Source: Lysobacteraceae bacterium
GTDB taxonomy: Bacteria > Pseudomonadota > Gammaproteobacteria > Xanthomonadales > Xanthomonadaceae
Assembly: GCA_028868545.1 (NCBI GenBank)
Contig: JAGWUF010000006.1
Location: forward strand, 1 to 64,000
Reading direction: 5' to 3'
DNA: 64,000 bases
In this document: one piece after another, positions 53,651-62,269 of the stretch
Layout: the number at the start of each line of letters is the position of its first letter
How positions within the stretch are numbered: position 1 is the stretch's first letter
Notes under the pieces: model-generated
Seen by the model: the letters and a program-made list of their open reading frames with translations, nothing else
Told to the model about the DNA's origin: nothing
The model's database searches: none
Program-made: the position numbers and the translations under genes

Positions 53651-55295
53651 GACTCTCCTGGCGCTTGCCACCGCAACGCTGCTGACCGCCGGCTCGGCCA
53701 GTGCCGCCGACCTGGTGCTGCTGAACCGCGACGCCCCGGGTGTTGGCCTGAACAGCACCGTCCCCGCCACCCCGGTGGGTGGCAACCCCGGCACCACCCG
53801 CGGCGCGCAAGCCACCTTCGTGTACGAGTTCGCCATGAAGATGTGGGGTTCGGTGCTGGAGAGCAAGGTACCGATCAAGGTGGCCGCCTCGTTCGCGCCG
53901 CTGACCTGCACCTCCACCTCTGGCGTGCTGGGCTCGGCGGGTACCTATTGGCTGATCCGCCTCAGCGACGGAACGCGCACCCGCTACTACGGCTCCGCGC
54001 TGGCGGATTCCCTGATCGGGTATGACCTGGTTCCGGATCCGGTCAATCCCGAAGATATTTCCTCCCGCTTCAATGGCATCCTGGGCGATCCCGGCTGCCT
54101 GGATGGTTCGGGCTGGTACTTCGGCATCGACGGCAAAACCCCGGTCGGCAAGATCAATTTCCTGAACGTGGTGATGCATGAAATCGCCCACGGTTTGGGC
54201 GCACAGGGCTTCATCAACAAGACCAGCGGTGCATTGCTGGGCGGCTATTCCGATGCGTACACCAAGTACGCTTACGACAACGAGCTGAACAAGAGCTTCG
54301 AGGATGCCGGCATGACCGACGCGATGCGCGCTACGGCCATGAAGACGCCGGGTCGCACCGTGTGGACGGGATCGAAGGTCAATGCGGCGGCCAACGTCAT
54401 CCTGGACGGCAATTTCCATGAAAGCGTGCTGCGCGCCACTGCACCGGCGGCCGTGGTGGGCAATTACGGCTTCTACGGTGCCGCGTTCGGCCCGGCCGCG
54501 TCCTCGGCGAACTTCAACGGCCAGTGGGTGGTCGCACTGGATGCCGCCGATGGCGCCGGCCCGCTGACCACCGACGGCTGCTCACCCCTCACCAATGCCG
54601 CCGCCGTGGCCGGCAAGATCGCCATCATCGACCGTGGCACCTGCGGTTTCGCGGTGAAGGTGAAGAACGCGCAGAGCGCCGGCGCCATTGCCGTGGTCAT
54701 CGCCAATTCCAGCACCGGCACCTGGGGCTCGATGGGTGGTGCCGATCCCACCATCACCATCCCCTCGATCATCGTGCAGTACGCCGACGGCGTGAAGTTC
54801 AAGACCAATGCCCCGATCACCGGCGGCATGACCGACCTGCCCGCCACCAAGGCCGGCATGGACAGCGCCGGCCGCACCCGTCTGTACTCGCCGTGGGTGG
54901 TGGCCACCGGTTCCACCTTCTCGCACTTCGACACCACCTTGCACCCCAACGCACTGATGGAGCCGTTCGACTCTCCTGACGTGCAGGCGCAGTACAACGT
55001 CGATCTGACCCCGGCGCTGTTTGCCGACATCGGCTGGGTGCTGCACCAAGGCGGTTCTTCCTTTGCCAATTGCGATACCGGCACGGCCGCCAGCGATGCT
55101 TACGGCATCGTGATCGGCTCCAACATGTCGGCCACCAACGAAGCGTGCAAGAGCGTCAACACCTTGCGCAACCAGTACGTGGCCTGCATGTACAAGTACC
55201 GTGACGGGTTGCTGGCCGATGGCTTGATCGACCAGCAGCAGGCGTTGAAGTTGAACACCTGCATCAAGCGTCAGTCCGACCAGTACCGGCGCTGA
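53643..55295 (+). CDS. Secreted zinc metalloprotease with inserted PA domain
   Basis: 550 residues from ATG 53643. Signal peptide MNKTLLALATATLLTAGSASA. The zinc-binding motif HEIAHGLGAQG lies near 178-188. A protease-associated (PA) domain is inserted at about 293-395 (GKIAIIDRGTCGFAVKVKNAQSAGAIAVVIAN). It is followed by SHFDTTLHPNALMEP (about 426-441), which resembles a metzincin-type third ligand and Met-turn. The C-terminus has a Cys-containing tail (NEACKSVNTLRNQYVACMY). It is probably an extracellular protease; the exact peptidase family is unassigned. A strong terminator follows. Confidence 0.85.
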   Translation: MNKTLLALATATLLTAGSASAADLVLLNRDAPGVGLNSTVPATPVGGNPGTTRGAQATFVYEFAMKMWGSVLESKVPIKVAASFAPLTCTSTSGVLGSAGTYWLIRLSDGTRTRYYGSALADSLIGYDLVPDPVNPEDISSRFNGILGDPGCLDGSGWYFGIDGKTPVGKINFLNVVMHEIAHGLGAQGFINKTSGALLGGYSDAYTKYAYDNELNKSFEDAGMTDAMRATAMKTPGRTVWTGSKVNAAANVILDGNFHESVLRATAPAAVVGNYGFYGAAFGPAASSANFNGQWVVALDAADGAGPLTTDGCSPLTNAAAVAGKIAIIDRGTCGFAVKVKNAQSAGAIAVVIANSSTGTWGSMGGADPTITIPSIIVQYADGVKFKTNAPITGGMTDLPATKAGMDSAGRTRLYSPWVVATGSTFSHFDTTLHPNALMEPFDSPDVQAQYNVDLTPALFADIGWVLHQGGSSFANCDTGTAASDAYGIVIGSNMSATNEACKSVNTLRNQYVACMYKYRDGLLADGLIDQQQALKLNTCIKRQSDQYRR

Positions 55296-55319
55296 GCGCG
55301 CGTTCCTGCAACACATCTG

Positions 55320-55347
55320 CCGGCGCCTTCGGGCGCCGGTTTTTTTT
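55320..55347 (+). terminator. Rho-independent terminator after the protease gene
   Basis: CCGGCGCC / GGCGCCGG stem with a 4-base loop followed by eight T, starting about 25 bases after the stop. Confidence 0.92.
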
Positions 55348-55428
55348 CGGCTGCGCGCCGCCGCACATTGCCACCATGAGGCATTTCCCGCCTATCCTTG
55401 TCTTTCCACCGCCACGGGATTTACGCAC

Positions 55429-55677
55429 ATGGGCATCATCAGTCTGCTTTGGGGTGTCATCGCGCTGCTGTGGCTGTTGCTGGCCTTCATCCCGCTGCTG
55501 GGCTGGGGCAACTGGTTCATGATCCCGTTCGCGGTGGTGGGCGCCATCCTGGCCGCCGTTGGCATCGCCTTCACCGCCCCCGGCAACCGCGGCCGCGCCA
55601 AGGCAGGCCTGGTGCTGAACCTGCTGGCCATCGCGCTGGGTGCATTCCGGCTGGTGATGGGCGGCGGCGTGGTTTGA
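55429..55677 (+). CDS. Small two-helix membrane protein
   Basis: 82 residues. Hydrophobic segments LLWGVIALLWLLLAFIPLLG, WFMIPFAVVGAILAAVGIAF and LVLNLLAIALGAFRLVMGGGVV flank a basic loop (APGNRGRAKA). This pattern resembles small DUF4190-like inner-membrane proteins. Function is unknown. It lies 29 bases upstream of hemB on the same strand. Confidence 0.65.
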   Translation: MGIISLLWGVIALLWLLLAFIPLLGWGNWFMIPFAVVGAILAAVGIAFTAPGNRGRAKAGLVLNLLAIALGAFRLVMGGGVV

Positions 55678-55697
55678 TCCTGCCGCGCGCGGCGTAA

Positions 55698-56705
<1,008 letters not shown>

Positions 56706-56724
56706 CCCGGCAAGGGAGGAACAC

Positions 56725-57558
56725 ATGCAACGCTATGCCGTCTTCGGATCACCCATCAATCACTCGCAGTCGCCGCGCATCCATGCCGCGTTCGCGAAGC
56801 AGTGCGGCATCGCGATGGACTACGTCGCCATCGAGGCCGGCCACGCCGACTTCGCCGCGAAACTCGCCGCCAGCGGCGTGGCCGGCGCCAACGTCACCCT
56901 GCCGCTGAAAGAAGACGCCTTCGCCCTGTGCGCCGGCAACGTCAGTGCGCGTGCGCAGCGGGCTGGCGCGGTGAACACCCTGCTGCGCGCGGGCAATGGC
57001 TGGCGCGGCGACAACACCGACGGGCTGGGGTTGGTGCGCGACCTCACCGAGCGTCACGGCCTGGATCTGCGCCAGCGCCGGGTGCTGCTGCTGGGTGCCG
57101 GCGGCGGCGCGCGCGGCGTGGCCCCGGCCCTGCTGGATGCCGGCATCCACTCGCTGTACGTGGCCAACCGCACGCTGGCGCGCGCCGAGGCGCTGGCGGA
57201 TGCGCTGGGCGAACCCGGCCGCGTGCATCCGCGCAGCCTTGACGATCTTGCCCGGCTGGGCGAATTCGACCTGCTCATCAATGCCACTTCCGCCAGCCGT
57301 GGCGGCAGCCTGCCAGCGTTGCCGATGGCGCTGGCCGGCCCGCGCAGCGCGGCGGTGGACCTGAGCTACGGCGAAGCGGCCGTGCCCTTCCTCGCCTGGG
57401 CCCGCGCCGCCGGCTGCCAGCAGGCGCTGGACGGGCTGGGCATGCTGGTGGAACAGGCGGCGGAGAGCTTCCTGCTCTGGCACGGCGTGCGCCCGGAAAC
57501 CGACGCGGTGTACGCCGCGCTGTGCGCCCGCAACGATGCGCTGGTGACCGCGGACTAG
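56725..57558 (+). CDS. aroE: Shikimate dehydrogenase
   Basis: 277 residues. It reduces 3-dehydroshikimate to shikimate with NADPH on the path to chorismate. Substrate site [17 protein letters not shown], catalytic Lys in [20 protein letters not shown], nucleotide-binding [11 protein letters not shown] and NRTLARAE (NADP-type), and [15 protein letters not shown]. It lies 19 bases downstream of hemB, so they are probably co-transcribed. Its product line feeds XanB2 through chorismate. Confidence 0.97.
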   Translation: MQRYAVFGSPINHSQSPRIHAAFAKQCGIAMDYVAIEAGHADFAAKLAASGVAGANVTLPLKEDAFALCAGNVSARAQRAGAVNTLLRAGNGWRGDNTDGLGLVRDLTERHGLDLRQRRVLLLGAGGGARGVAPALLDAGIHSLYVANRTLARAEALADALGEPGRVHPRSLDDLARLGEFDLLINATSASRGGSLPALPMALAGPRSAAVDLSYGEAAVPFLAWARAAGCQQALDGLGMLVEQAAESFLLWHGVRPETDAVYAALCARNDALVTAD

Positions 57559-57559
57559 G

Positions 57560-58105
57560 CTAGACCGGGACGTTGCCCGTCAGGTATTCGTCCTTCAGCC
57601 GCACGTAGTGGCCGGCGCTGTAATACAGCGCCTCGATCTGGGCATCGGTGAGCATCCGCGCCTTTTTCGCCGGGTTGCCCAGCCACAGTTCGCCCTCGCC
57701 CACCACCTTGCCCGGCGGCACCAGTGCGCCGGCGCCGATGAAGGCGTGCTTCTTCACCACTGCGCCGTCCAGCACCACCGCGCCCATCCCGATCAGCACC
57801 GCATCTTCGATCGTGCAGGCGTGGATGATCGCTTTGTGGCCGATCGTCACGTCGCTGCCGATCACGGTGGCGAAGCCGCCCAGCTTGGCGTGCGGGCCGT
57901 CGTGGCTGACGTGGATGACGCTGCCGTCCTGGATATTGGTGCGGTCGCCGATGCGGATGAAGTTGACGTCGCCACGCACCACGGTGAACGGCCAGACCGA
58001 GACGTCTTCGCCCAGCACCACGTCGCCGATCACGCTGGCGGCAGGGTCGATGTAGGCGCGCGCGCCGAGGGTGGGGCTGATGCCGCGATAGGGTCGGATA
58101 GTCAT
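57560..58105 (-). CDS. Gamma-class carbonic anhydrase-like protein (YrdA/CaiE type)
   Basis: 181 residues of left-handed beta-helix hexapeptide repeats (IGDVVLGEDVSVW, IRIGDRTNIQDGSVIHV, IGSDVTIGHKAIIHACTIEDAVLIGMGAVVLDGAVV). Three metal-ligand His are visible in the HVSHDG, IGHKAIIHAC pattern. Whether it has carbonic anhydrase activity is uncertain for this subgroup. Convergent with aroE with one base between the stops. Confidence 0.93.
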   Translation of the reverse strand: MTIRPYRGISPTLGARAYIDPAASVIGDVVLGEDVSVWPFTVVRGDVNFIRIGDRTNIQDGSVIHVSHDGPHAKLGGFATVIGSDVTIGHKAIIHACTIEDAVLIGMGAVVLDGAVVKKHAFIGAGALVPPGKVVGEGELWLGNPAKKARMLTDAQIEALYYSAGHYVRLKDEYLTGNVPV

Positions 58106-58143
58106 GACTGGATTCTAGCGCCGACGCGACTACACTGCCCCGT

Positions 58144-59553
58144 ATGGACACGACCAACACCCCGCTGCACGACCTCCAGCCCACCCTCGAACGACTGCGT
58201 ACCGCCTGGCAGGCGCGCAAGCCCGACTACGCCCAGCGCCACGACGACCTGTCCCGCCTGCGTGCCAATCTCAAGCGCCGGCTCGACGAAATGGCGCGCA
58301 CGATCGCCGCCGATTTCGGCCACCGCTCGCTGGACGAAAGCCGCATCGCCGACGGCATGACCGCGCTCAACGAAATCGACCACCTGCTGAAACACCTGCG
58401 TGGCTGGATGAGGCCGCGCCGGATCGGCGTGGGCTGGCGCTTCCTGCCGGCGCGCGCGCAGGTGCGGCCGATGCCGCTGGGCGTGGTCGGCGTGATCGCA
58501 CCGTGGAACTACCCGGTCAACCTGGCGCTGATCCCGCTGGCCACCGCGATCGCCGCCGGCAACCACGTCTACCTGAAACCCTCCGAGCACACCCCGCGCA
58601 CCGCCGAATTCCTGCGCAGCTTGCTGGCCGAGGTGTTCCCGGCCGACCGCGTGGCCGTCGCCACCGGCGGCGCGGAGCTCGGCGCGGCGTTCGCGGCGCT
58701 GCCGTTCGACCACCTGGTGTTCACCGGTTCCACCGCGGTGGGCCGCAAGGTGATGGCCGCCGCCGCGCCCAACCTGACCCCGCTGACGCTGGAACTGGGC
58801 GGCAAGTCGCCGGCGCTGGTCTGCGACGACTACCCCATCGACAAGGCCGCCGCCCGCATCGCCACCGGCAAGTGGTTCAACTGCGGCCAGACCTGCATCG
58901 CACCGGACTACGTGCTGGTGCCGGCCGGCCAGCGCGATGCTTTCGTCGCGGCGCTGAAGCGCGAAATGCGGGCGCGCTACGGCGATGATTTTTCCAACCG
59001 CGACGACTACACCCGCATCGTCAACGACGGCCAGTACGCGCGTCTTTCCGGCTATCTGGACGATGCAAAATCACGCGATCTCGACATCGTCACCCTCGTT
59101 GGCAGCGCCGATTCCGCGCAGCGCCTGCTGCCACCCATCGTGGTGCTGGATCCGGGCGACGATGCCCGCATCATGCAGGACGAAATCTTCGGCCCGCTGC
59201 TGCCGGTGAAGAGCTACCGCACGCTGGACGAGGCGATCGCCTACATCAATGCGCACGAACGCCCGCTGGCGCTGTATCCGTTCAGCCATGACCGCGGCGC
59301 GATCGAGAAGATCCTGCACGCAACCCTGGCCGGCGGCGTTTCGGTCAACGACACCCTGTTCCACTTCGCCGTCCCCACCCTGCCGTTCGGCGGTGTCGGC
59401 ACCAGCGGCATGGGTGCCTACCACAGCCGCGCCGGCTTCGATGCGATGAGCAAGCTGCTGCCGGTGCTGTGGCAGGCCCGCCGCACCGGCGGCGACCTGC
59501 TCAAGCCGCCGTATTCGAAGGCGAAGTGGCTGATCGATCTGATCGTGCGCTGA
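58144..59553 (+). CDS. Coniferyl-aldehyde-type aldehyde dehydrogenase
   Basis: 469 residues, NAD(P)-dependent aldehyde dehydrogenase. Catalytic Glu in LELGGKSP and Cys in FNCGQTCIAPDYVL; NAD site FTGSTAVGRKVM. The APDYVLV after the Cys and the C-terminal SKAKWLIDLIVR are what I recall of the CalB (coniferyl aldehyde dehydrogenase) subgroup. The natural substrate may be a long-chain or aromatic aldehyde. Divergent from the gamma-CA gene with a 38-base gap. Confidence 0.9.
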   Translation: MDTTNTPLHDLQPTLERLRTAWQARKPDYAQRHDDLSRLRANLKRRLDEMARTIAADFGHRSLDESRIADGMTALNEIDHLLKHLRGWMRPRRIGVGWRFLPARAQVRPMPLGVVGVIAPWNYPVNLALIPLATAIAAGNHVYLKPSEHTPRTAEFLRSLLAEVFPADRVAVATGGAELGAAFAALPFDHLVFTGSTAVGRKVMAAAAPNLTPLTLELGGKSPALVCDDYPIDKAAARIATGKWFNCGQTCIAPDYVLVPAGQRDAFVAALKREMRARYGDDFSNRDDYTRIVNDGQYARLSGYLDDAKSRDLDIVTLVGSADSAQRLLPPIVVLDPGDDARIMQDEIFGPLLPVKSYRTLDEAIAYINAHERPLALYPFSHDRGAIEKILHATLAGGVSVNDTLFHFAVPTLPFGGVGTSGMGAYHSRAGFDAMSKLLPVLWQARRTGGDLLKPPYSKAKWLIDLIVR

Positions 59554-59563
59554 GGGTGGTGGC

Positions 59564-60040
59564 TCAATCCATCGACAGCGACAGCCCCTGCGCGCGCTTG
59601 ACCGTGCGCAGCACGAAACTGGAATTGACGTCGTCCACCTCCGCCTGCGCCAGCAGCTTGTCCAGCAGGAAGCGCGAGAAGTGTTCGAGGTTGCGCACCA
59701 CCACCTGCAGCAGATAGTCCATGTCGCCGGTCAGCGCGTGGCAGGCCACCACTTCCGGCCAGGTGTTGACCTGGCGGGCGAAGCTGTCGATGCGCTCGGC
59801 GTCGTGGCTCTTCAGTTGCACCCGCACGAACGCCTGCAGGCCCAGACCCAGCCGCTCGGGATCGACCTCGGCGCGGTAGCCGACGATCACCCCTTCGCGC
59901 TCCAACCGCTGCACCCGGCGCAGGCAGGCCGAGGCCGACAGGTGCACGCGTTCGGCCAGCTCGGCATTGGTCTGGCGGCCCGCCTGCTGCAGTTCGGCGA
60001 GCAGGGTCAGGTCGGTGCGGTCGAGGGTGATTTCGGCCAT
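59564..60040 (-). CDS. Lrp/AsnC-family transcriptional regulator
   Basis: 158 residues from ATG 60040 (track start 60055 gives five extra residues). N-terminal HTH with LDRTDLTLLAELQQAGRQTNAELAERVHLSASACLRRVQRLE and a C-terminal RAM ligand domain with ALTGDMDYLLQVVVRNLEHF. It is divergent from the phenylalanine hydroxylase gene, so regulation of phhA by an aromatic amino acid is likely. In pseudomonads this job is done by the unrelated PhhR. Confidence 0.93.
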   Translation of the reverse strand: MAEITLDRTDLTLLAELQQAGRQTNAELAERVHLSASACLRRVQRLEREGVIVGYRAEVDPERLGLGLQAFVRVQLKSHDAERIDSFARQVNTWPEVVACHALTGDMDYLLQVVVRNLEHFSRFLLDKLLAQAEVDDVNSSFVLRTVKRAQGLSLSMD

Positions 60041-60096
60041 TTGTTCCGCATCCAATCGTATTGACGCCGAAATATTGCGCCATCAGCCGAACACTT

Positions 60097-60125
60097 TGCA
60101 ATTTTGCAGACATCTTGCGCGATGT
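60097..60125. promoter_or_regulatory. Candidate Lrp operator in the lrp-phhA divergent region
   Basis: TGCAATTTTGCA (60097-60108) is a 10-of-12 palindrome. It is followed at once by ACATC-ttgcgc-GATGT (60110-60125). Both lie in the 124-base divergent gap about 40-70 bases before phhA. Paired palindromes at this spacing fit dimeric or octameric Lrp binding. Confidence 0.4.
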
Positions 60126-60164
60126 TGCATCTACCCTTTGCGGATACCCACTTCCCACGCCGCC

Positions 60165-61040
60165 ATGTCCGCCCAGCCGCAGCCGCGCCGCCTTGAAAGC
60201 ATCCAGACCGACCGCGGCTCGGTGCCGGTGTATGCCACCGGCACGGTGGAGCAGCCGTGGGACAGCTACAGCGCCGACGACCACGCAGTCTGGCAGCGGC
60301 TGTACGCGCGCCAGCAGGCGCTGCTGCCCGGCCGCGCCTGCGACGCTTTCCTGCAAGCGCAGGCGCGGATGCGGATGTCGCCGACGCAGATTCCGAAGTT
60401 CTCCGAGCTCAACGACATCCTCGCCGCCGCCACCGGCTGGCAGATCGTGGCGGTGGAAGGGCTGCTGCCCGAACTCGACTTCTTCACCCATCTCGCCAAC
60501 CGCCGCTTCCCGGTGAGCTGGTGGATCCGCCGCCTGGATCAGATCGACTACATCGAAGAGCCCGACCTGTTCCACGACCTGTTCGGCCACGTGCCGCTGC
60601 TGATGGAACCGATGTTCGCCGACTATCTGCAAGCCTACGGCGAGGGCGGGGTGAAGGCGCACGGCTTCGGCCCCGAGGCGCTGATGCAGTTGGCGCGGCT
60701 GTACTGGTACACGGTGGAATTCGGCCTGATCCGGCAACCGGACGGACTGCGCATCTACGGCGCCGGCATCGTCAGCTCGAAGGGCGAATCGATCCACTGC
60801 CTGGAGTCGGCGTCGCCGAACCGGATCGGCTTCGACCTCGAGCGCGTCATGCGCACCCGCTACCGCATCGACAGCTACCAGAAGACCTATTTCGTCATCG
60901 ACAGCTTCGAGCAGCTGATCGACGCCACCCGCCCCGACTTCGCGCCGCTCTATACGCGTCTGGCGGGGCAGGCCGAGCACGCGCCGGAAGCGGTGCTGGC
61001 TTCGGACCGGATCCTGCACGCCGGCACCCAGGCCGACTGA
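60165..61040 (+). CDS. phhA: Phenylalanine 4-hydroxylase
   Basis: 291 residues from ATG 60165, a normal length for the bacterial monomeric enzyme. It converts phenylalanine to tyrosine with oxygen and a pterin cofactor. Iron ligands: HDLFGHVP (two His, about 137-142) and Glu in WYTVEFGL (about 184). GIVSSKGESIHCLES follows as in other family members. No pterin-4a-carbinolamine dehydratase gene is next to it. Confidence 0.96.
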   Translation: MSAQPQPRRLESIQTDRGSVPVYATGTVEQPWDSYSADDHAVWQRLYARQQALLPGRACDAFLQAQARMRMSPTQIPKFSELNDILAAATGWQIVAVEGLLPELDFFTHLANRRFPVSWWIRRLDQIDYIEEPDLFHDLFGHVPLLMEPMFADYLQAYGEGGVKAHGFGPEALMQLARLYWYTVEFGLIRQPDGLRIYGAGIVSSKGESIHCLESASPNRIGFDLERVMRTRYRIDSYQKTYFVIDSFEQLIDATRPDFAPLYTRLAGQAEHAPEAVLASDRILHAGTQAD

Positions 61041-61091
61041 CGGCCCCCGGCCCCGCCGCAAGCTGGGCGGGCGCCTGCGTCCTGGGCGACA

Positions 61092-62159
61092 ATGACGGCC
61101 TCGTCCCTGCACAAGGCCGCGCCCGTGACGCAAGCCCACATTTCCCTCACCCGTTTCCTGATCGAAGAACAGCGCGCCGGCCGCGTCAACGCGGAGCTGC
61201 GCCTGCTGGTGGAAGTGGTGGCGCGCGCCTGCAAGCGCATTTCCATCGCGGTGGCCAAGGGCGCGCTGGGCGGCGTGCTGGGGGAAGCCGGCGAGGGCGA
61301 AGCCAGCATCAACGTGCAGGGCGAGGCACAGAAGAAGCTCGACGTGATCGCCAACGACGTGCTGCTGGAAGCCAATGCCTGGGGCGGCCACCTGGCCGGC
61401 CTTGCCTCCGAGGAGATGGATCACAGCATGCCGATCCCGGACGTGTATCCGCGCGGCAACTACCTGCTGCTGTTCGACCCGCTGGACGGCAGCTCCAACA
61501 TCGACGTCAACGTCTCGGTGGGCACCATCTTCTCGGTGCTGCGCTGCCCGGAAGGCGTGACCACGCCCGCCGATGAAGACTATCTGCAACCGGGCACCGC
61601 GCAGGTCGCGGCCGGCTACTGCGTGTACGGCCCGCAGACCACGCTGGTACTGACCGTCGGCCACGGCACCCATGCCTTCACCCTCGACCGCGAGGTCGGC
61701 AGCTTCATCCTGACCACCCGCGGCATGCGCATCCCGGAGGAGACCAAGGAATTCGCGGTCAACGCCTCCAACCAGCGTTTCTGGGAAGCGCCGATGCAGC
61801 GCTACGTCGGCGACCTGCTGGCCGGCAAGGACGGCCCGCGCGGCAAGGACTTCAACATGCGCTGGATCGCCTCGATGGTGGCCGACGTGCACCGCATCCT
61901 CACCCGCGGCGGCATCTTCAGCTATCCGCTGGACAGCAAGTGCGCGGCCAAGGGCGGCAAGCTGCGACTGATGTACGAAGCCAACCCGATGAGTTTCCTG
62001 GTCGAGCAGGCCGGCGGCGCCGCCAGCACCGGCCGGGCGCGCATGCTGGAAGTGCAGCCCACCGGCCTGCACATGCGGGTGCCGGTGTTCCTGGGCTCGA
62101 AGATGGAAGTGGCGGCAGCGGTGGCGTACCACGACGCCCATGACGCCGCATCCGCCTGA
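61092..62159 (+). CDS. fbp: Class I fructose-1,6-bisphosphatase
   Basis: 355 residues. An in-frame GTG at about 61125 (followed by [11 protein letters not shown]) could be the true start. Metal and substrate motifs: [34 protein letters not shown], and the C-terminal [22 protein letters not shown]. It dephosphorylates fructose 1,6-bisphosphate in gluconeogenesis in the cytosol. Confidence 0.96.
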   Translation: MTASSLHKAAPVTQAHISLTRFLIEEQRAGRVNAELRLLVEVVARACKRISIAVAKGALGGVLGEAGEGEASINVQGEAQKKLDVIANDVLLEANAWGGHLAGLASEEMDHSMPIPDVYPRGNYLLLFDPLDGSSNIDVNVSVGTIFSVLRCPEGVTTPADEDYLQPGTAQVAAGYCVYGPQTTLVLTVGHGTHAFTLDREVGSFILTTRGMRIPEETKEFAVNASNQRFWEAPMQRYVGDLLAGKDGPRGKDFNMRWIASMVADVHRILTRGGIFSYPLDSKCAAKGGKLRLMYEANPMSFLVEQAGGAASTGRARMLEVQPTGLHMRVPVFLGSKMEVAAAVAYHDAHDAASA

Positions 62160-62243
62160 ACATCACCGCAGCGGACATGACGGCATGGTCATTGCGCAAG
62201 GACGCGCCCTGCGTTCGCCATTTCGCACCCTGATGCGGCAAGC

Positions 62244-62260
62244 CTGCCCCGGTGGGGCAG
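62244..62260 (+). other. Short hairpin upstream of the permease start
   Basis: CTGCCCC and GGGGCAG form a 7-bp stem with a 3-base loop, ending 9 bases before the permease ATG where a ribosome-binding site should be. It could lower translation; inference. Confidence 0.35.
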
Positions 62261-62269
62261 AATGCGGCC

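Noticed and set aside
59418-62141. 907-aa minus-strand ORF
   Set aside because: Antisense to fbp, phhA and flanks, which have clear family motifs. Its translation is His/Arg/Gly-rich low-complexity, as expected from high-GC antisense reading.
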